Shown piece by piece: positions 17,685 to 27,122 of a stretch of DNA of 64,000 bases; position 1 is the stretch's first letter, and every line of letters begins with the position of its first letter. This DNA comes from Lachnospiraceae bacterium (lineage in GTDB: Bacteria; Bacillota; Clostridia; Lachnospirales; Lachnospiraceae). Both the position numbers and the translations under genes were made by a program. The DNA lies in NCBI GenBank assembly GCA_024399135.1, contig JAKSHY010000014.1, positions 1 to 64,000 of the forward strand, given 5' to 3'. Below the pieces are notes generated by a model, which worked only from the letters and a program-made list of their open reading frames with translations, had not been told where the DNA came from and ran no database searches.

Positions 17685-19079
17685 TTATTTTTGATGATCC
17701 AGCGCTACATTCATAGATAAACTACTATAGTCTTCAGGGCTCTGTCTCATAATTACAATTTCCACTTCTGTTTCTGGTGACATAGACCACAGAGTCGATG
17801 AATACTCTTTGAATCTTTGAATATCTACTCCGGCGAATTTAACTATAATATCACCATTTTGTATTCCAGCCTCAAGCAGGGGCGAATCCTGCTCCATTCC
17901 GGTAATATACACGCCCTTGGGTATTTCGAGTGATTCGCTAATCTCGTCTGTTACATCCGTTCCATATAAACCAAGGTATGGAATCTCTATACCATTTGAC
18001 AGTTTTTCCACAAGTTTCTTTAATTCTGTAATACCGACCGCACTTACTATATTCCCAACATCTGATGGATTATAGCTTTGATCAATTATTCCTACCAGCT
18101 GACCATTTAGATTAACCAAAACACCACTGGCCAGTGATGATGCAGTTATATCAGTATACAAAAGCTTGTATACTGCATCTGGAACATTAATATCTTTTCC
18201 CACACTTGTTATGAATCCAATTCCTATCGAATTGTAAACACCATATGGGCTTCCCACTGCAACAATCGGTGATCCTACAAGATTCTTGCTTGCAGATGAT
18301 CCCATTTCTATGAAAGTAAGATTCCGACAAGTCTCACTCGAAATCATATTCTTTCTTACAGCAACAATTCCGAATCCAGTAGACAGATCCTTCATCAGTA
18401 TTGATGCTTCACTCGATGTTTCATCGAAAAATTCAACCTCAAGTCTGTCATAATTGATTAAGTTTTTAAGATTGGCAAGAATTAAGATATCTCTTCCGTT
18501 ATCTGCAATGATAACTCCCGAAATACTGTTCTCGTTATCGTAGTAATTGTCGAAAAGATCTGTATCCTGTTTAATTCCAGTTACTAAAACCAGGCTCGTG
18601 GATACTGACTTCGTCATATCAGTTACTACGTTGGACAAAGATATATAATCACTCACACCCCATTCCATATTAGAAAGAACTTCTTCAATCTGCTCACTGT
18701 CTACAGGAATCTGTTGTTTAATAACTGGAATAAGCTCCGATTCATCAGCTATCATATCTTCTCTTTTAGTCTCTTCTTCAGCAGTTTCCTCAACGAAAGT
18801 AACTGTGTTTAGCTGTTCATCCTTATTAGTAATCCTCTGATTAATAATAGGCTCGAGAACTATGAAAGTAAGACAGGCCACGATTCCGAATACCAAAGCC
18901 ATAGACACTGTAACTAAAAGTCTTCTTACCAATTTCCTTTTATTAATAGGTCTTTGCTTAATAGTTTCTTTCATGAATTCAGTCGTTTTAATCGCCTGAA
19001 TTTCTGCCCCGTCAGATTTTACTTCTGAATCTCTATTTTCATTATTCACTTGATAATTTTTTTCATTATTATCAGGCAT
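17685..19079 (-). CDS. Membrane-anchored HtrA-like protein with inactive protease domain and PDZ
   Basis: The layout is that of HtrA/DegP: cytosolic N-tail, one membrane helix (about 54-76), an acidic stretch, a trypsin-like domain and a C-terminal PDZ domain (GVYITGMEQDSPLLEAGIQN). However, all three catalytic positions appear lost. The usual NHV is ANLKNL, the usual DLAVL is GFGIVAV, and the usual GNSGGPL is LASGVL. The fold-level landmarks (VAVGSPYG, LVGII) remain. It therefore looks like a pseudoprotease acting as an extracytoplasmic scaffold or sensor. It is followed by yhaM and preceded by the TSCPD gene. Total length (464) is normal for the family. Confidence 0.85.
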   Translation of the reverse strand: MPDNNEKNYQVNNENRDSEVKSDGAEIQAIKTTEFMKETIKQRPINKRKLVRRLLVTVSMALVFGIVACLTFIVLEPIINQRITNKDEQLNTVTFVEETAEEETKREDMIADESELIPVIKQQIPVDSEQIEEVLSNMEWGVSDYISLSNVVTDMTKSVSTSLVLVTGIKQDTDLFDNYYDNENSISGVIIADNGRDILILANLKNLINYDRLEVEFFDETSSEASILMKDLSTGFGIVAVRKNMISSETCRNLTFIEMGSSASKNLVGSPIVAVGSPYGVYNSIGIGFITSVGKDINVPDAVYKLLYTDITASSLASGVLVNLNGQLVGIIDQSYNPSDVGNIVSAVGITELKKLVEKLSNGIEIPYLGLYGTDVTDEISESLEIPKGVYITGMEQDSPLLEAGIQNGDIIVKFAGVDIQRFKEYSSTLWSMSPETEVEIVIMRQSPEDYSSLSMNVALDHQK

Positions 19080-19092
19080 TTATCTTTCCTTA

Positions 19093-19347
19093 TTATGACT
19101 GGCTCGAATATGCTTCTCTGACAGCTATGGCAAGCTGATCTGCACATGATGTAGATTTAAATCCACAGATATTTCCCTTAAGCTTATCTTCAATTTCATC
19201 TACTGTCATTCCATCAACAAGCTTCGAAATTGCCTTCAAATTTCCGTTACAGCCACCTGTAAATACTACGTTAGTAACTACATCATTATTGATTTCAAAA
19301 TCAATAACCTGAGCACATGTTCCTTTTGTTTTAAACTGATACTTCAT
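19093..19347 (-). CDS. TSCPD-domain protein (TIGR03905-like)
   Basis: I choose MKYQFKTKGTCAQVIDFEI as the start because an AGAGAAG site precedes it; the open frame extends further up to 19410 but there overlaps a terminator. The 84-residue product has the cysteine pattern of small TSCPD proteins (GTCAQ, FTGGCNGNL, ICGFKSTSCADQL), a domain also found at the end of ribonucleotide reductases. The function of the free-standing form is not established. It heads the HtrA-like/yhaM/rlmD run. Confidence 0.8.
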   Translation of the reverse strand: MKYQFKTKGTCAQVIDFEINNDVVTNVVFTGGCNGNLKAISKLVDGMTVDEIEDKLKGNICGFKSTSCADQLAIAVREAYSSQS

Positions 19348-19394
19348 TTTTCTTCTCTTTATACTTTCTATCTTTTTTAGCTTCTTCCTATACA

Positions 19395-19438
19395 ACAAAA
19401 AGCCTCTCACAATATTTTACTTTTGTGAAAGGCTTTTG
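19395..19438 (-). terminator. Terminator of the sugar ABC transporter operon
   Basis: On the minus strand AAAGCCTTTCACAA pairs with TTGTGAGAGGCTTT around a short AT loop, followed by TTTTTGTTGT. It lies just after the YjfF-like permease gene. Confidence 0.8.
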
Positions 19439-19466
19439 TAAACATTGGTTTATGTATAAGTATATA

Positions 19467-20519
19467 CTACTTTTTCTTTCTTCCAACAACAATACTCTGG
19501 ATTACAAGGAAGAGACAAAGCATAAATCCTACAGTAATACCTGTCCACCATCCATCCTGCAATCCTGCAGAAGCAACAATTGTCTTGATAGTACTAAGTG
19601 ATGTAACACCAAAAAGTGTTCCTATGATATTTCCTACACCACCAGTTAACATTGTTCCACCTATGATAGATGATGCTATAGCATTCATTTCGTATCCACC
19701 ACCATTCGATGGAGAACCTGAACCAGCATGTAATAAGAATAAGAATCCGCCCAATCCAGCTAAAAGTCCACAAAGAACATGTGAAAGGAACTTAGTACGC
19801 TTAACATTAATTCCTAACATTAATGCTGACTGGCTATTACCACCTACTGCATAGAAGGATCTTCCAAGCTTAGTCCATCTAAGAACAACGAATAGAACTA
19901 ATACTACGAAAAGGGCTATAAGAACACCGATTTCAACATATGAATCAAGTCTTATATCGTGAGAGTTAACGTAGCTCATACCTGGAACTACAATTTTTGT
20001 ATCCTTTAATGCCATCAGACCTTCGTGCTTGATATCTGTAGGCTTAGTACTTACGATAGTCGTCATACCTTTTGCGAAGAACATACCAGCTAAGGTTACG
20101 ATGAATGGCTGAATATCTAAATATGCTACCAATAATCCCTGAACCACACCGAATGCAAGTCCAATACCTAATGCTATTAGCAATACTACCCACATTGACT
20201 TGCTTGAATCTTCACCAAGGTATACTGCGCTACACATTGTTACAAGACCTGTAACACCACCTACGGAAATATCGATTCCGCCTGTAATCATTACTACACT
20301 TAATCCACATGCTAAAACAATAAGAGTTGCATTTTCATTTAACATTTGGAAGAAGTTCTGAGGAGTTAAGAAACCTCCCTGCAAAAATAGCATCGCACCA
20401 AGATACATCAATACGAATACTGTAATTGTAATGGTAAGCAACAGATTTGTTTCTGTCATGCTTCCAATTTTATTTGTAAATTTCTTAAAGAAGTTAGTAT
20501 TGGAAGTTTTGTTTTCCAT
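19467..20519 (-). CDS. yjfF: Sugar ABC transporter permease, YjfF-like
   Basis: A 350-residue, highly hydrophobic BPD_transp_2-type permease. Signatures include LACGLSVVMITGGIDISVGG, the GLLAGLGGF loop and SIIGGTMLTGGVGNIIGTL. These place it with the ribose/galactofuranose-type importers, and its partner arrangement (SBP, double ATPase, two permeases) matches YtfQ-YtfR-YtfT-YjfF. Its start overlaps the last base of the ytfT-like gene, so the two permeases are translationally coupled, probably forming a heterodimer in the membrane. Exact sugar not determinable from sequence. Confidence 0.85.
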   Translation of the reverse strand: MENKTSNTNFFKKFTNKIGSMTETNLLLTITITVFVLMYLGAMLFLQGGFLTPQNFFQMLNENATLIVLACGLSVVMITGGIDISVGGVTGLVTMCSAVYLGEDSSKSMWVVLLIALGIGLAFGVVQGLLVAYLDIQPFIVTLAGMFFAKGMTTIVSTKPTDIKHEGLMALKDTKIVVPGMSYVNSHDIRLDSYVEIGVLIALFVVLVLFVVLRWTKLGRSFYAVGGNSQSALMLGINVKRTKFLSHVLCGLLAGLGGFLFLLHAGSGSPSNGGGYEMNAIASSIIGGTMLTGGVGNIIGTLFGVTSLSTIKTIVASAGLQDGWWTGITVGFMLCLFLVIQSIVVGRKKK

Positions 20520-21598
20520 TATGCCACCTCCTTAGAAGATTTTTTACTAGTTAATTTTTTCCAGTTTCTAGATATGCTTTCTCTAACTACTGGAGCCGAG
20601 AATATAACAAGTACTATAACTACTACTGCTTTAAAAGCATATAACGCTGAAGCTGGAACCTGGATTTTGTACAAAGTTTTCTGTAAAAACTGAATAATAT
20701 ATGCTCCAAGGATTGCTCCAGTTACACTGAATTTACCACCAGACAATGCATTACCACCTAATGCAACTGCCAAAATAGCATCCATTTCAATATCCTTAGC
20801 ACAGCTGGAATGATTGATTGTTCCTATACGTGATGTATTAAGAACACCACAAATTCCCACACATATACCAAGAATTACGAATGATAAGAACTTAATCATG
20901 GTTGGATTAAGACCATTCAATCTTGAAGACTGGGAATTAATTCCTACTGCCTGCATGTATAATTTTAAATTAGTAAATTTGAAAATAAGTGCAAATAATA
21001 TAATTACAACTGCTGTAACCAAAATGGTTGTAGGAATAGGAATACCTGGAATATACTGACCTATCTTTAAGAATATTCCATTAGTTGCATTATCATTTCC
21101 TCCTCCTAAAATCCATGAACCTATTGATCTTCCGGCTGTAAACAATATAAGTGTTGCAACCATAGGAGGAATTTTAAATGCTGAAACCAGAACACCATTA
21201 AATGCACCACATATAACACCTGCTAATACTGCCATTAAAATTGCCAATATTACAGCTGTACCCTCACCAAAATTTGGATTGAATATTATCTTCAGTGTCG
21301 CACTTCCTGTAATAGCTATACCTGCACCTACTGAAATATCCTGTCCACCAGATGCTGCTGTAACAAGAGTCATTCCTATTGCCAAAATAGCAAGCTCAGA
21401 TGCTTCATCAAGAATAGAAATAATACTTCCGGTCAAAATGGAACCACCTGCTGCATTTTGACCCCATTCAATGGAGAAAAAAGTATAATCATTAATTAAA
21501 TTAAAAATAACTAAAAGAAGTAAAGCAGCTAAAGGTATGATTATTTGCTTACTCGCCAAATTCTTTATGCTAATTTTACGCTTCTGCATCACTCGCAC
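20519..21598 (-). CDS. ytfT: Sugar ABC transporter permease, YtfT-like
   Basis: This 359-residue membrane protein has the same family hallmarks as the following permease: AIGMTLVTAASGGQDISVGA near the first third and AVALGGNALSGGKFSVTGAI toward the end. It overlaps the ATPase gene by 23 bases upstream and the second permease by one base downstream. In the YtfQRT-YjfF system of E. coli the importer takes up galactofuranose; a furanose or similar monosaccharide is a reasonable but unproven substrate here. Confidence 0.85.
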   Translation of the reverse strand: MRVMQKRKISIKNLASKQIIIPLAALLLLVIFNLINDYTFFSIEWGQNAAGGSILTGSIISILDEASELAILAIGMTLVTAASGGQDISVGAGIAITGSATLKIIFNPNFGEGTAVILAILMAVLAGVICGAFNGVLVSAFKIPPMVATLILFTAGRSIGSWILGGGNDNATNGIFLKIGQYIPGIPIPTTILVTAVVIILFALIFKFTNLKLYMQAVGINSQSSRLNGLNPTMIKFLSFVILGICVGICGVLNTSRIGTINHSSCAKDIEMDAILAVALGGNALSGGKFSVTGAILGAYIIQFLQKTLYKIQVPASALYAFKAVVVIVLVIFSAPVVRESISRNWKKLTSKKSSKEVA

Positions 21599-23087
21599 CT
21601 CCTGCTATAGTGTTCATAATCATTGTCTGATTAAGATCGTCACCCTTTAATTCTCCAACAACCTTGCGATCTCTCATAACTACGAGTCTTGAACATGTTC
21701 TTAGCATCTCATCAGTCTCTGATGATATAAATGTAACACTCATTCCTTCTGATGCTAATTTAAGAACGAGCTTCTGAATATCAATCTTAGTACCTACATC
21801 AATACCTCTTGTAGGTTCATCCAGAATTAGGTACTCAGGATTAGTTAATAGCCATCTTGCTAAAATGCATTTTTGCTGATTACCGCCTGATAATGATTTA
21901 ATAGGAGTGTCTGCTGATGCTGTCTTAATTCCTAAAAGCTTAATATATTCATCAGCGAACTTGTTAGCCTCTGCTTTAGTGAATGGCTTAAAGAATCCTT
22001 TCATGACCTGAAGCGCAAGAATAATATTATCTCTTACGGACAAATCACCAACAATACCATCTATCTTTCTGTCTTCAGGAAGATATCCGATACCTGCTTT
22101 CATAGCATCAAGAGGTTTCTTAATCTTAATTTCTTTACCATTCTTCTTAACAACACCTGAAGTAACCCTGTCAGCACCAAATATTGCTCTGACACATTCT
22201 GAACGACCTGATCCTAAAAGACCAGTAAATCCATTAACCTCACCCTTGTTAATATAGAAATCAAATGGCTTGATTCCCTGATCGGATGAAAGATTAACTG
22301 CTTCAATAACTTTAGCAGAATCTGCAACCTGTGATTCTGGAGCTTCACTTTTAATATCTGCCATATCATCAAGATCTTTTCCGAGCATTTTCGAAACTAA
22401 CTGAACTCTTGGAAGCTCTGCAACGGTATATTCTCCAACAAGCTTTCCATCTCGTAATACTGTAATTCTGTCACTTACTTCATATACCTGATCCATGAAA
22501 TGAGTAACAAAGATAATACCAACACCACGAGCTTTTAAGTCTCTCATAAGTTTGAAAAGCTTAGCAACTTCCTGCTCATCCAAAGAAGAAGTAGGTTCGT
22601 CTAAGATTAAAACCTTACAATCCATATCTACAGCACGGGCAATAGCAACCATCTGCTGAACAGCTATTGAACATGTTCCAAGTTGTTGTGTTGCCTTGGC
22701 TGGAATATCTAACGACTGAAGAATTTTGTCTGCATCTTCATTCATTTTGCCCCAATTCTGAACAGCACTCTTAGTACGGCCTATGTACATATTTTCAGCA
22801 ACGGATAGGTTTGGACATAATGTAATTTCCTGATAAACTGTACTTATTCCGACTTTCTGCGCATCCTGTGGGGATTTGATTGAAACTTCTTTTCCATTTA
22901 AGGAAATTGTTCCTTCGTCTTTCGTATATACGCCGGTAATAACCTTAATCAATGTAGATTTTCCTGCACCGTTTTCTCCCATAAGTGCATGAATTTCACC
23001 TTCTCTTAATGTGAAATCCACACCCTGAAGAGCTAAAACGCCAGGAAAGCTTTTATGTATGTTTTTTAACTCCAGTACTTTATTCAC
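21576..23087 (-). CDS. ytfR: Sugar ABC transporter ATP-binding protein (two ATPase halves), YtfR-like
   Basis: Two ABC domains fuse in 503 residues. The first has Walker A GENGAGKST (about 37-45), a signature-like region around QLGTCSIAVQQ, and Walker B VLILDEPTSSLD. The second has a degenerate Walker A (GLLGSGRSE), the signature LSGGNQQK and Walker B YLILDEPTRGID. This asymmetric double ATPase is standard for RbsA/MglA/YtfR importers. It is the second gene of the operon after a hairpin that probably lowers its expression relative to the binding protein. Confidence 0.9.
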   Translation of the reverse strand: MNKVLELKNIHKSFPGVLALQGVDFTLREGEIHALMGENGAGKSTLIKVITGVYTKDEGTISLNGKEVSIKSPQDAQKVGISTVYQEITLCPNLSVAENMYIGRTKSAVQNWGKMNEDADKILQSLDIPAKATQQLGTCSIAVQQMVAIARAVDMDCKVLILDEPTSSLDEQEVAKLFKLMRDLKARGVGIIFVTHFMDQVYEVSDRITVLRDGKLVGEYTVAELPRVQLVSKMLGKDLDDMADIKSEAPESQVADSAKVIEAVNLSSDQGIKPFDFYINKGEVNGFTGLLGSGRSECVRAIFGADRVTSGVVKKNGKEIKIKKPLDAMKAGIGYLPEDRKIDGIVGDLSVRDNIILALQVMKGFFKPFTKAEANKFADEYIKLLGIKTASADTPIKSLSGGNQQKCILARWLLTNPEYLILDEPTRGIDVGTKIDIQKLVLKLASEGMSVTFISSETDEMLRTCSRLVVMRDRKVVGELKGDDLNQTMIMNTIAGGASDAEA

Positions 23088-23126
23088 CGGTTTTCTCCTT
23101 GATTATTATTGTCTTATTTAAAAACA

Positions 23127-23147
23127 GCGCAGCGTTTTTCGCTGCGC
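23127..23147 (-). terminator. Intercistronic hairpin/partial terminator between ytfQ-like and ytfR-like genes
   Basis: A perfect 8-bp GCGCAGCG/CGCTGCGC stem with a 5-base loop is followed leftwards by TGTTTTTAAAT. Such hairpins after a binding-protein gene commonly stop part of transcription and protect the upstream mRNA, giving more binding protein than ATPase. Confidence 0.75.
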
Positions 23148-23168
23148 CGCTTAAACATTCTGTTTAAA

Positions 23169-24170
23169 TTAGATTCCGTAGTTGTTTACGTCATCCTGTG
23201 TGATTGTTGAAGCATCAAAGCCCTTCTCATCCATGATGATTGTCTTTTCTGCAATTGTCTCACCCTTCTCTAACTTCTTGATGATTTCATCAATGTAAGA
23301 AGACTGGAATGGGTTACACTGTCCATCGTAGTTCCAGTTCTGAGCTAATAACTCTTCAAGAGCCCACTTGTTACAGTCAAATCCCATAACGATTACGTCT
23401 TTGCCAACACCATGAGATTTACCAGCCTTATCTAATGCTGCAACAGCACCCTTAGCCATATCATCGTTCTCAGCGTAGATTACGTTAAATGGTGTACCAG
23501 CATCGATAACTGACTGTACAATTGCCTGAGCATTTTCTGCATTCCACTCAGCTGTCTGCTGTGTAACAATGTTCCAAGAAGCTTCAGCTGCAACCTTAGT
23601 ATCTAAAGCGCCTGAACGACCTCTCTGAGCTGCTGTACCCATAACACCCTGAATGTGGATGATGTTGTACTCAGATAATCCCTGTGAAGCTAACCAAGCA
23701 ACTGCTGTGTCACCTTCCTTGTTCATATCAGAAACGATTGAAGCTTCATATAATGAAGGATCAGCGTCGATTGTACGGTCGAATAAGATAACCTTAATTC
23801 CTGCGTTCTGTGCATCCTTAAGAACTGTATCCCAGCCTACTGTATCAGCTGCAGATAATAATAAGTAGTCAACACCATCTGTGATGTACTTCTGAGCACT
23901 CTGAATCTGCTCATCATTCTTTAAGCTGTATGCGAACTGTGCATCATAACCATTCTCTTTTGTGAATGTCTTCTTTAAGTCAGCGTCGTTAGCTGTTCTG
24001 TATCCTGACTCGTTAGGATCGTTGTTGATAATACCAACCTTAATTAACTTTCCTGAACCAGCATCACCTGAAGCTGAAGATGCTGAAGCTGAATCGCCTG
24101 ATCCACATCCAACTAATGTTGTTGCGATCAATGCTACGCTCATGATAGCGCTTAAAATCTTCTTTTTCAT
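23169..24170 (-). CDS. ytfQ: Sugar-binding lipoprotein of the ABC importer, YtfQ-like
   Basis: The start is set at MKKKILSAIMSVALIATTLVG because a GGAGG site lies 7 bases before it; the open frame continues upstream to 24260 without signals. The signal peptide ends in a lipobox (LVGC), so the protein is anchored outside the membrane. It is a Peripla_BP_4-type sugar binder: VGIINNDPNESGYRTAND, DGVDYLLLSAADTVGWD, VILFDRTIDADPS, and VIYAENDDMAKGAVAAL. It heads the importer operon and is divergent from the GntR-type gene. Confidence 0.9.
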   Translation of the reverse strand: MKKKILSAIMSVALIATTLVGCGSGDSASASSASGDAGSGKLIKVGIINNDPNESGYRTANDADLKKTFTKENGYDAQFAYSLKNDEQIQSAQKYITDGVDYLLLSAADTVGWDTVLKDAQNAGIKVILFDRTIDADPSLYEASIVSDMNKEGDTAVAWLASQGLSEYNIIHIQGVMGTAAQRGRSGALDTKVAAEASWNIVTQQTAEWNAENAQAIVQSVIDAGTPFNVIYAENDDMAKGAVAALDKAGKSHGVGKDVIVMGFDCNKWALEELLAQNWNYDGQCNPFQSSYIDEIIKKLEKGETIAEKTIIMDEKGFDASTITQDDVNNYGI

Positions 24171-24571
24171 TTTTATTCCTCCATATTGGTAGTTGTGAAT
24201 GGTCAGTCTCTGTGGCTGACCTCTTGATGTTAGTCTATGACACTTCCAAACCACCTTCAATTTGAAAAAATACCAATTTTAGGCTTTCGTCAATTTATCC
24301 ATACCAATTTTTCTGCTTATTTGTTATAATGAATACAAATACATTTTCTATGGTTAATATTTTATGATTTTGTTAACTATATTAAGGAAATGTTCAGGTT
24401 TTAGACACAAATCGAACTTTTTTATAATTATTTATATTAGTGATAATGACCAAATCTTTTCTACGGTTGTTTGATAATATACAAAAATCAGTGCTTTTTA
24501 TTTATTAGGTAATTAACTTTTTTAGCATAAAAACAAAAAAATAAACCTTTTTAGATTTTTTTAGGTGGAAA
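24171..24571. promoter_or_regulatory. Divergent control region between ytfQ-like and GntR-type genes
   Basis: About 400 very AT-rich bases with no gene. On the plus strand ATACCAATTTT occurs twice (24270-24280 and 24301-24311), 31 bases apart, i.e. three helical turns; this suits a dimeric AraC-type regulator such as the YesN-like protein nearby. A plus-strand TATAAT lies at 24325-24330 without an obvious -35. Minus-strand TTGACG near 24287-24292 could be a -35 for ytfQ. Confidence 0.45.
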
Positions 24572-25615
24572 ATGAAAAACAAATATATAGAAATTTCAGA
24601 ATTAATAAAAAAAGATATAGATAATAATCTGTTTACAGGAGGAAAACTTCCAACAGAAAGAGATATGTGCGCTAAGTATGATGTATCAAGATCTACTATA
24701 AGAGAGGCTCTTTCTGTTCTTGAAAAAGACCAGATCATAACCAAAAGGCAGGGAAGCGGCATCTTTGTTCTTCCCAAGTATTCATCTTCTAAGAACAAGA
24801 TTGCCCTGATTCTTAAGGATACTGACGAATATATTTATCCTAACTTAATAAATCTCATTAGCGATATGCTTTTTTCTATTGGTTATTCATTAGTTACATA
24901 TAGCACTAATGGATCTTTACTTAACGAAAGAAAAATACTGACTGATCTTCTTAGCTCCAACATAAGAGCAGTTATTTGTGAACCTACTAAAAGCGCTCTT
25001 CCCAACATTAATGTAGATTTATTTAAAACTCTGAAATCAAAAAATATACCGACACTATTTATCCTTGATCAATATGAAAATCTTATCGACTTTCCATGTG
25101 TTATGATAGACAGCTTCCAGTCTGCCCGCACAGTATGCCTTTCAGTTAATGAACGAATAACTAAAACGGCCTGTATCTTTTTAGATAACCAAAGAAGCTC
25201 CTACCAAAAGTATCTTGGTTTTTTTGATGCGCTGCATCTAGTTTCTTTCGAAAATATCGAACCATCCTTCATCTTCTTAAAAAACGAAGATATAGAAGAT
25301 TTGCGAAAGGGTACTACATCATGCACCTTATTTTCTTTTCTTAAAGGAAATGAGGATAAAGATATATATTTTTGTGATAATGATGAAATTGCTTACTATA
25401 TATATAGAAACTACCCGTTCGAAAAAAATATAGATATTCTGTCTTTTGATAATTCGTATCTTACTAAAATGAGCCATGGAAAAATCAAATCCCATGGCCC
25501 ATCTATGAATGAACTAATTGATAGTATTAAAAATACCCTTCTTTTAATGCTAAATCACCCTCTGTACTCTCTTGGAGACATTCCCTGCATTTTCTTGAAA
25601 ACTACACTAAAGTAA
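24572..25615 (+). CDS. GntR-family repressor with sugar-binding-protein-like sensor domain (AraR-like)
   Basis: Residues 1-70 form a GntR winged helix (GGKLPTERDMCAKYDVSRST and REALSVLEKDQIITKRQGSG). The rest (about 75-347) resembles the LacI/periplasmic-binding fold used by AraR to sense a sugar (KNKIALILKD, SSNIRAVICEPTKSAL, VMIDSFQSA). A GGTGG site lies 6 bases ahead of the ATG. It is transcribed away from the ytfQ-like operon and probably represses it until sugar is present. Its 3' end runs 61 bases into the convergent YesN-like gene, so its last 20 codons overlap antisense to that gene's C-terminus. Confidence 0.85.
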   Translation: MKNKYIEISELIKKDIDNNLFTGGKLPTERDMCAKYDVSRSTIREALSVLEKDQIITKRQGSGIFVLPKYSSSKNKIALILKDTDEYIYPNLINLISDMLFSIGYSLVTYSTNGSLLNERKILTDLLSSNIRAVICEPTKSALPNINVDLFKTLKSKNIPTLFILDQYENLIDFPCVMIDSFQSARTVCLSVNERITKTACIFLDNQRSSYQKYLGFFDALHLVSFENIEPSFIFLKNEDIEDLRKGTTSCTLFSFLKGNEDKDIYFCDNDEIAYYIYRNYPFEKNIDILSFDNSYLTKMSHGKIKSHGPSMNELIDSIKNTLLLMLNHPLYSLGDIPCIFLKTTLK

Positions 25616-27111
25616 TGCTGATCCTTGTATCCTACATCATTAGCTATTTCACCTGTATGCTTGTTAGTTGTCTTTAGTAACTTCTTGGCTAATTCTATTC
25701 GTTTCTTGGTCACATATTCGACGAATGTCATATCCATTTCACTAGAGAAAATAGCACTGAAATAATTAGATGAAAGATTACATATGGAAGCAACTTCATT
25801 TAATGAAAGATTTTCATCTGTATAATTTTCATCAATATATGCAATCGCCTTTTTAAGCATGACCTTGTACTGAGAAGAACTTTCTTCATCTCTGTATTTA
25901 ATCGCATTAGTGAATAATGATAAAATATATGATTTTACTTTTTCATATTCAGCAGAAAAATCTGACAGCACACTCTCATCCAGGGTTGCTAAGAACTCAG
26001 ACTTATCAATACCTATACTCTCAACGAAACCAAGCGTTGCGAATCTGACATTTAACAACAGATAATTTCTAAAAATCTTAGATTTAAGAGCTTCATCAAG
26101 GCTTGATAAATATCCAAGTGTGAAAGAATTAATCTCTTCTTTGGTTCCCTGTGCCAAAAATCCTTTAATAATTTCAGGATTAATCTGCTCTAAATCAGGT
26201 TCAACATAATCACCTGTATTCTCAGAATGAATACTGCTAACTACATCCTTAGTTACAATATGGGTTGAAGGTGTTAAAAATCTGTGAGAGAAAATATCAT
26301 TAACCTCTTCAAAGCATTTCGGAAGTCGACTTAATCTTTCAACACATTCACCTACTGAAACATACCACTTTTCAACTTCCTGCTCATTACATATTCTTTC
26401 AATGTTCTGAACAAGTCTAGATGTAAGAATATCTGTATCCTCAGTGTTGCTAAGGATAATGATACAGTATGTATTAATGTTCCATCTGAATACTACATAT
26501 TCTCTGAATCTAAAGAAATATCTGAATAATTCATCCTGTCCTTCTGTTACATATACCAGTGCTATGTTGTAAGACTGCGCTGTTAAATCTAAAGAAAGCT
26601 TGGATGCTTCTTCATATATATCCTGATAGGATAGCTGTCTGTCAAAAACCTTTTCGAAGAAATGCCTTTTAGCCAGCTGCTCATATTCCTGGTATTCTTC
26701 CTGAAATTTTCTTAAATCTGCTGTCTCAGCCTTTTCTGATTCAATCTTTTCTGAAACCTGCTGAAGAACCTTCTGAAGATTGGATCTCGTTATCGGCTTT
26801 AGTAAATACTGTTCAACACCTATTTCAATAGCCTGTCTTGCATATTCGAAATCATCATATCCTGAAATAATAATTATTTTAGTATTAGGCAATTCCTTCG
26901 CAACAATATGTGAAAGAGCAAGACCGTCCATGAACGGCATTTTAATATCAGTTATCAGTACATCCGGCTTAGTCTTTCTAATTAAAGGCAATGCCATTTC
27001 ACCATCCGAAGCTTCTCCGACGAACTGATACCCATAGTTTTCCCAAGGAATATTATCTCTTAATCCCTCACGCATTATACTTTCATCTTCAACCAAAAAT
27101 ACTTTTAGCAT
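25555..27111 (-). CDS. YesN-type response regulator (REC plus AraC DNA-binding domain)
   Basis: The N-terminal receiver has FLVEDESIMREGL, the phospho-acceptor Asp near residue 55 (VLITDIKMPFMDG) and the KPI lysine. A long linker follows, and the last 100 residues are an AraC-type pair of helix-turn-helices (LSLNEVASICNLSSNYFSAI, GEIANDVGYKDQHYFSVVF, MSPREYR). The 518-residue size is usual for YesN proteins. It follows the membrane-anchored sugar-binding gene by 11 bases and should be phosphorylated by the YesM-like kinase encoded two genes upstream. The likely target is the ytfQ-like operon next door. Confidence 0.9.
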   Translation of the reverse strand: MLKVFLVEDESIMREGLRDNIPWENYGYQFVGEASDGEMALPLIRKTKPDVLITDIKMPFMDGLALSHIVAKELPNTKIIIISGYDDFEYARQAIEIGVEQYLLKPITRSNLQKVLQQVSEKIESEKAETADLRKFQEEYQEYEQLAKRHFFEKVFDRQLSYQDIYEEASKLSLDLTAQSYNIALVYVTEGQDELFRYFFRFREYVVFRWNINTYCIIILSNTEDTDILTSRLVQNIERICNEQEVEKWYVSVGECVERLSRLPKCFEEVNDIFSHRFLTPSTHIVTKDVVSSIHSENTGDYVEPDLEQINPEIIKGFLAQGTKEEINSFTLGYLSSLDEALKSKIFRNYLLLNVRFATLGFVESIGIDKSEFLATLDESVLSDFSAEYEKVKSYILSLFTNAIKYRDEESSSQYKVMLKKAIAYIDENYTDENLSLNEVASICNLSSNYFSAIFSSEMDMTFVEYVTKKRIELAKKLLKTTNKHTGEIANDVGYKDQHYFSVVFKKMQGMSPREYRG

Positions 27112-27122
27112 AAACTCTCCAA

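Noticed and set aside
24505-24798. 97-codon minus-strand frame over the GntR start
   Set aside because: Antisense shadow of the GntR-type gene with no ribosome site or family match.
25473-25498. Hairpin GCCATGG/CCATGGC inside the GntR-type gene
   Set aside because: It lies well inside the coding frame, has no T-run and looks like chance in a coding region.
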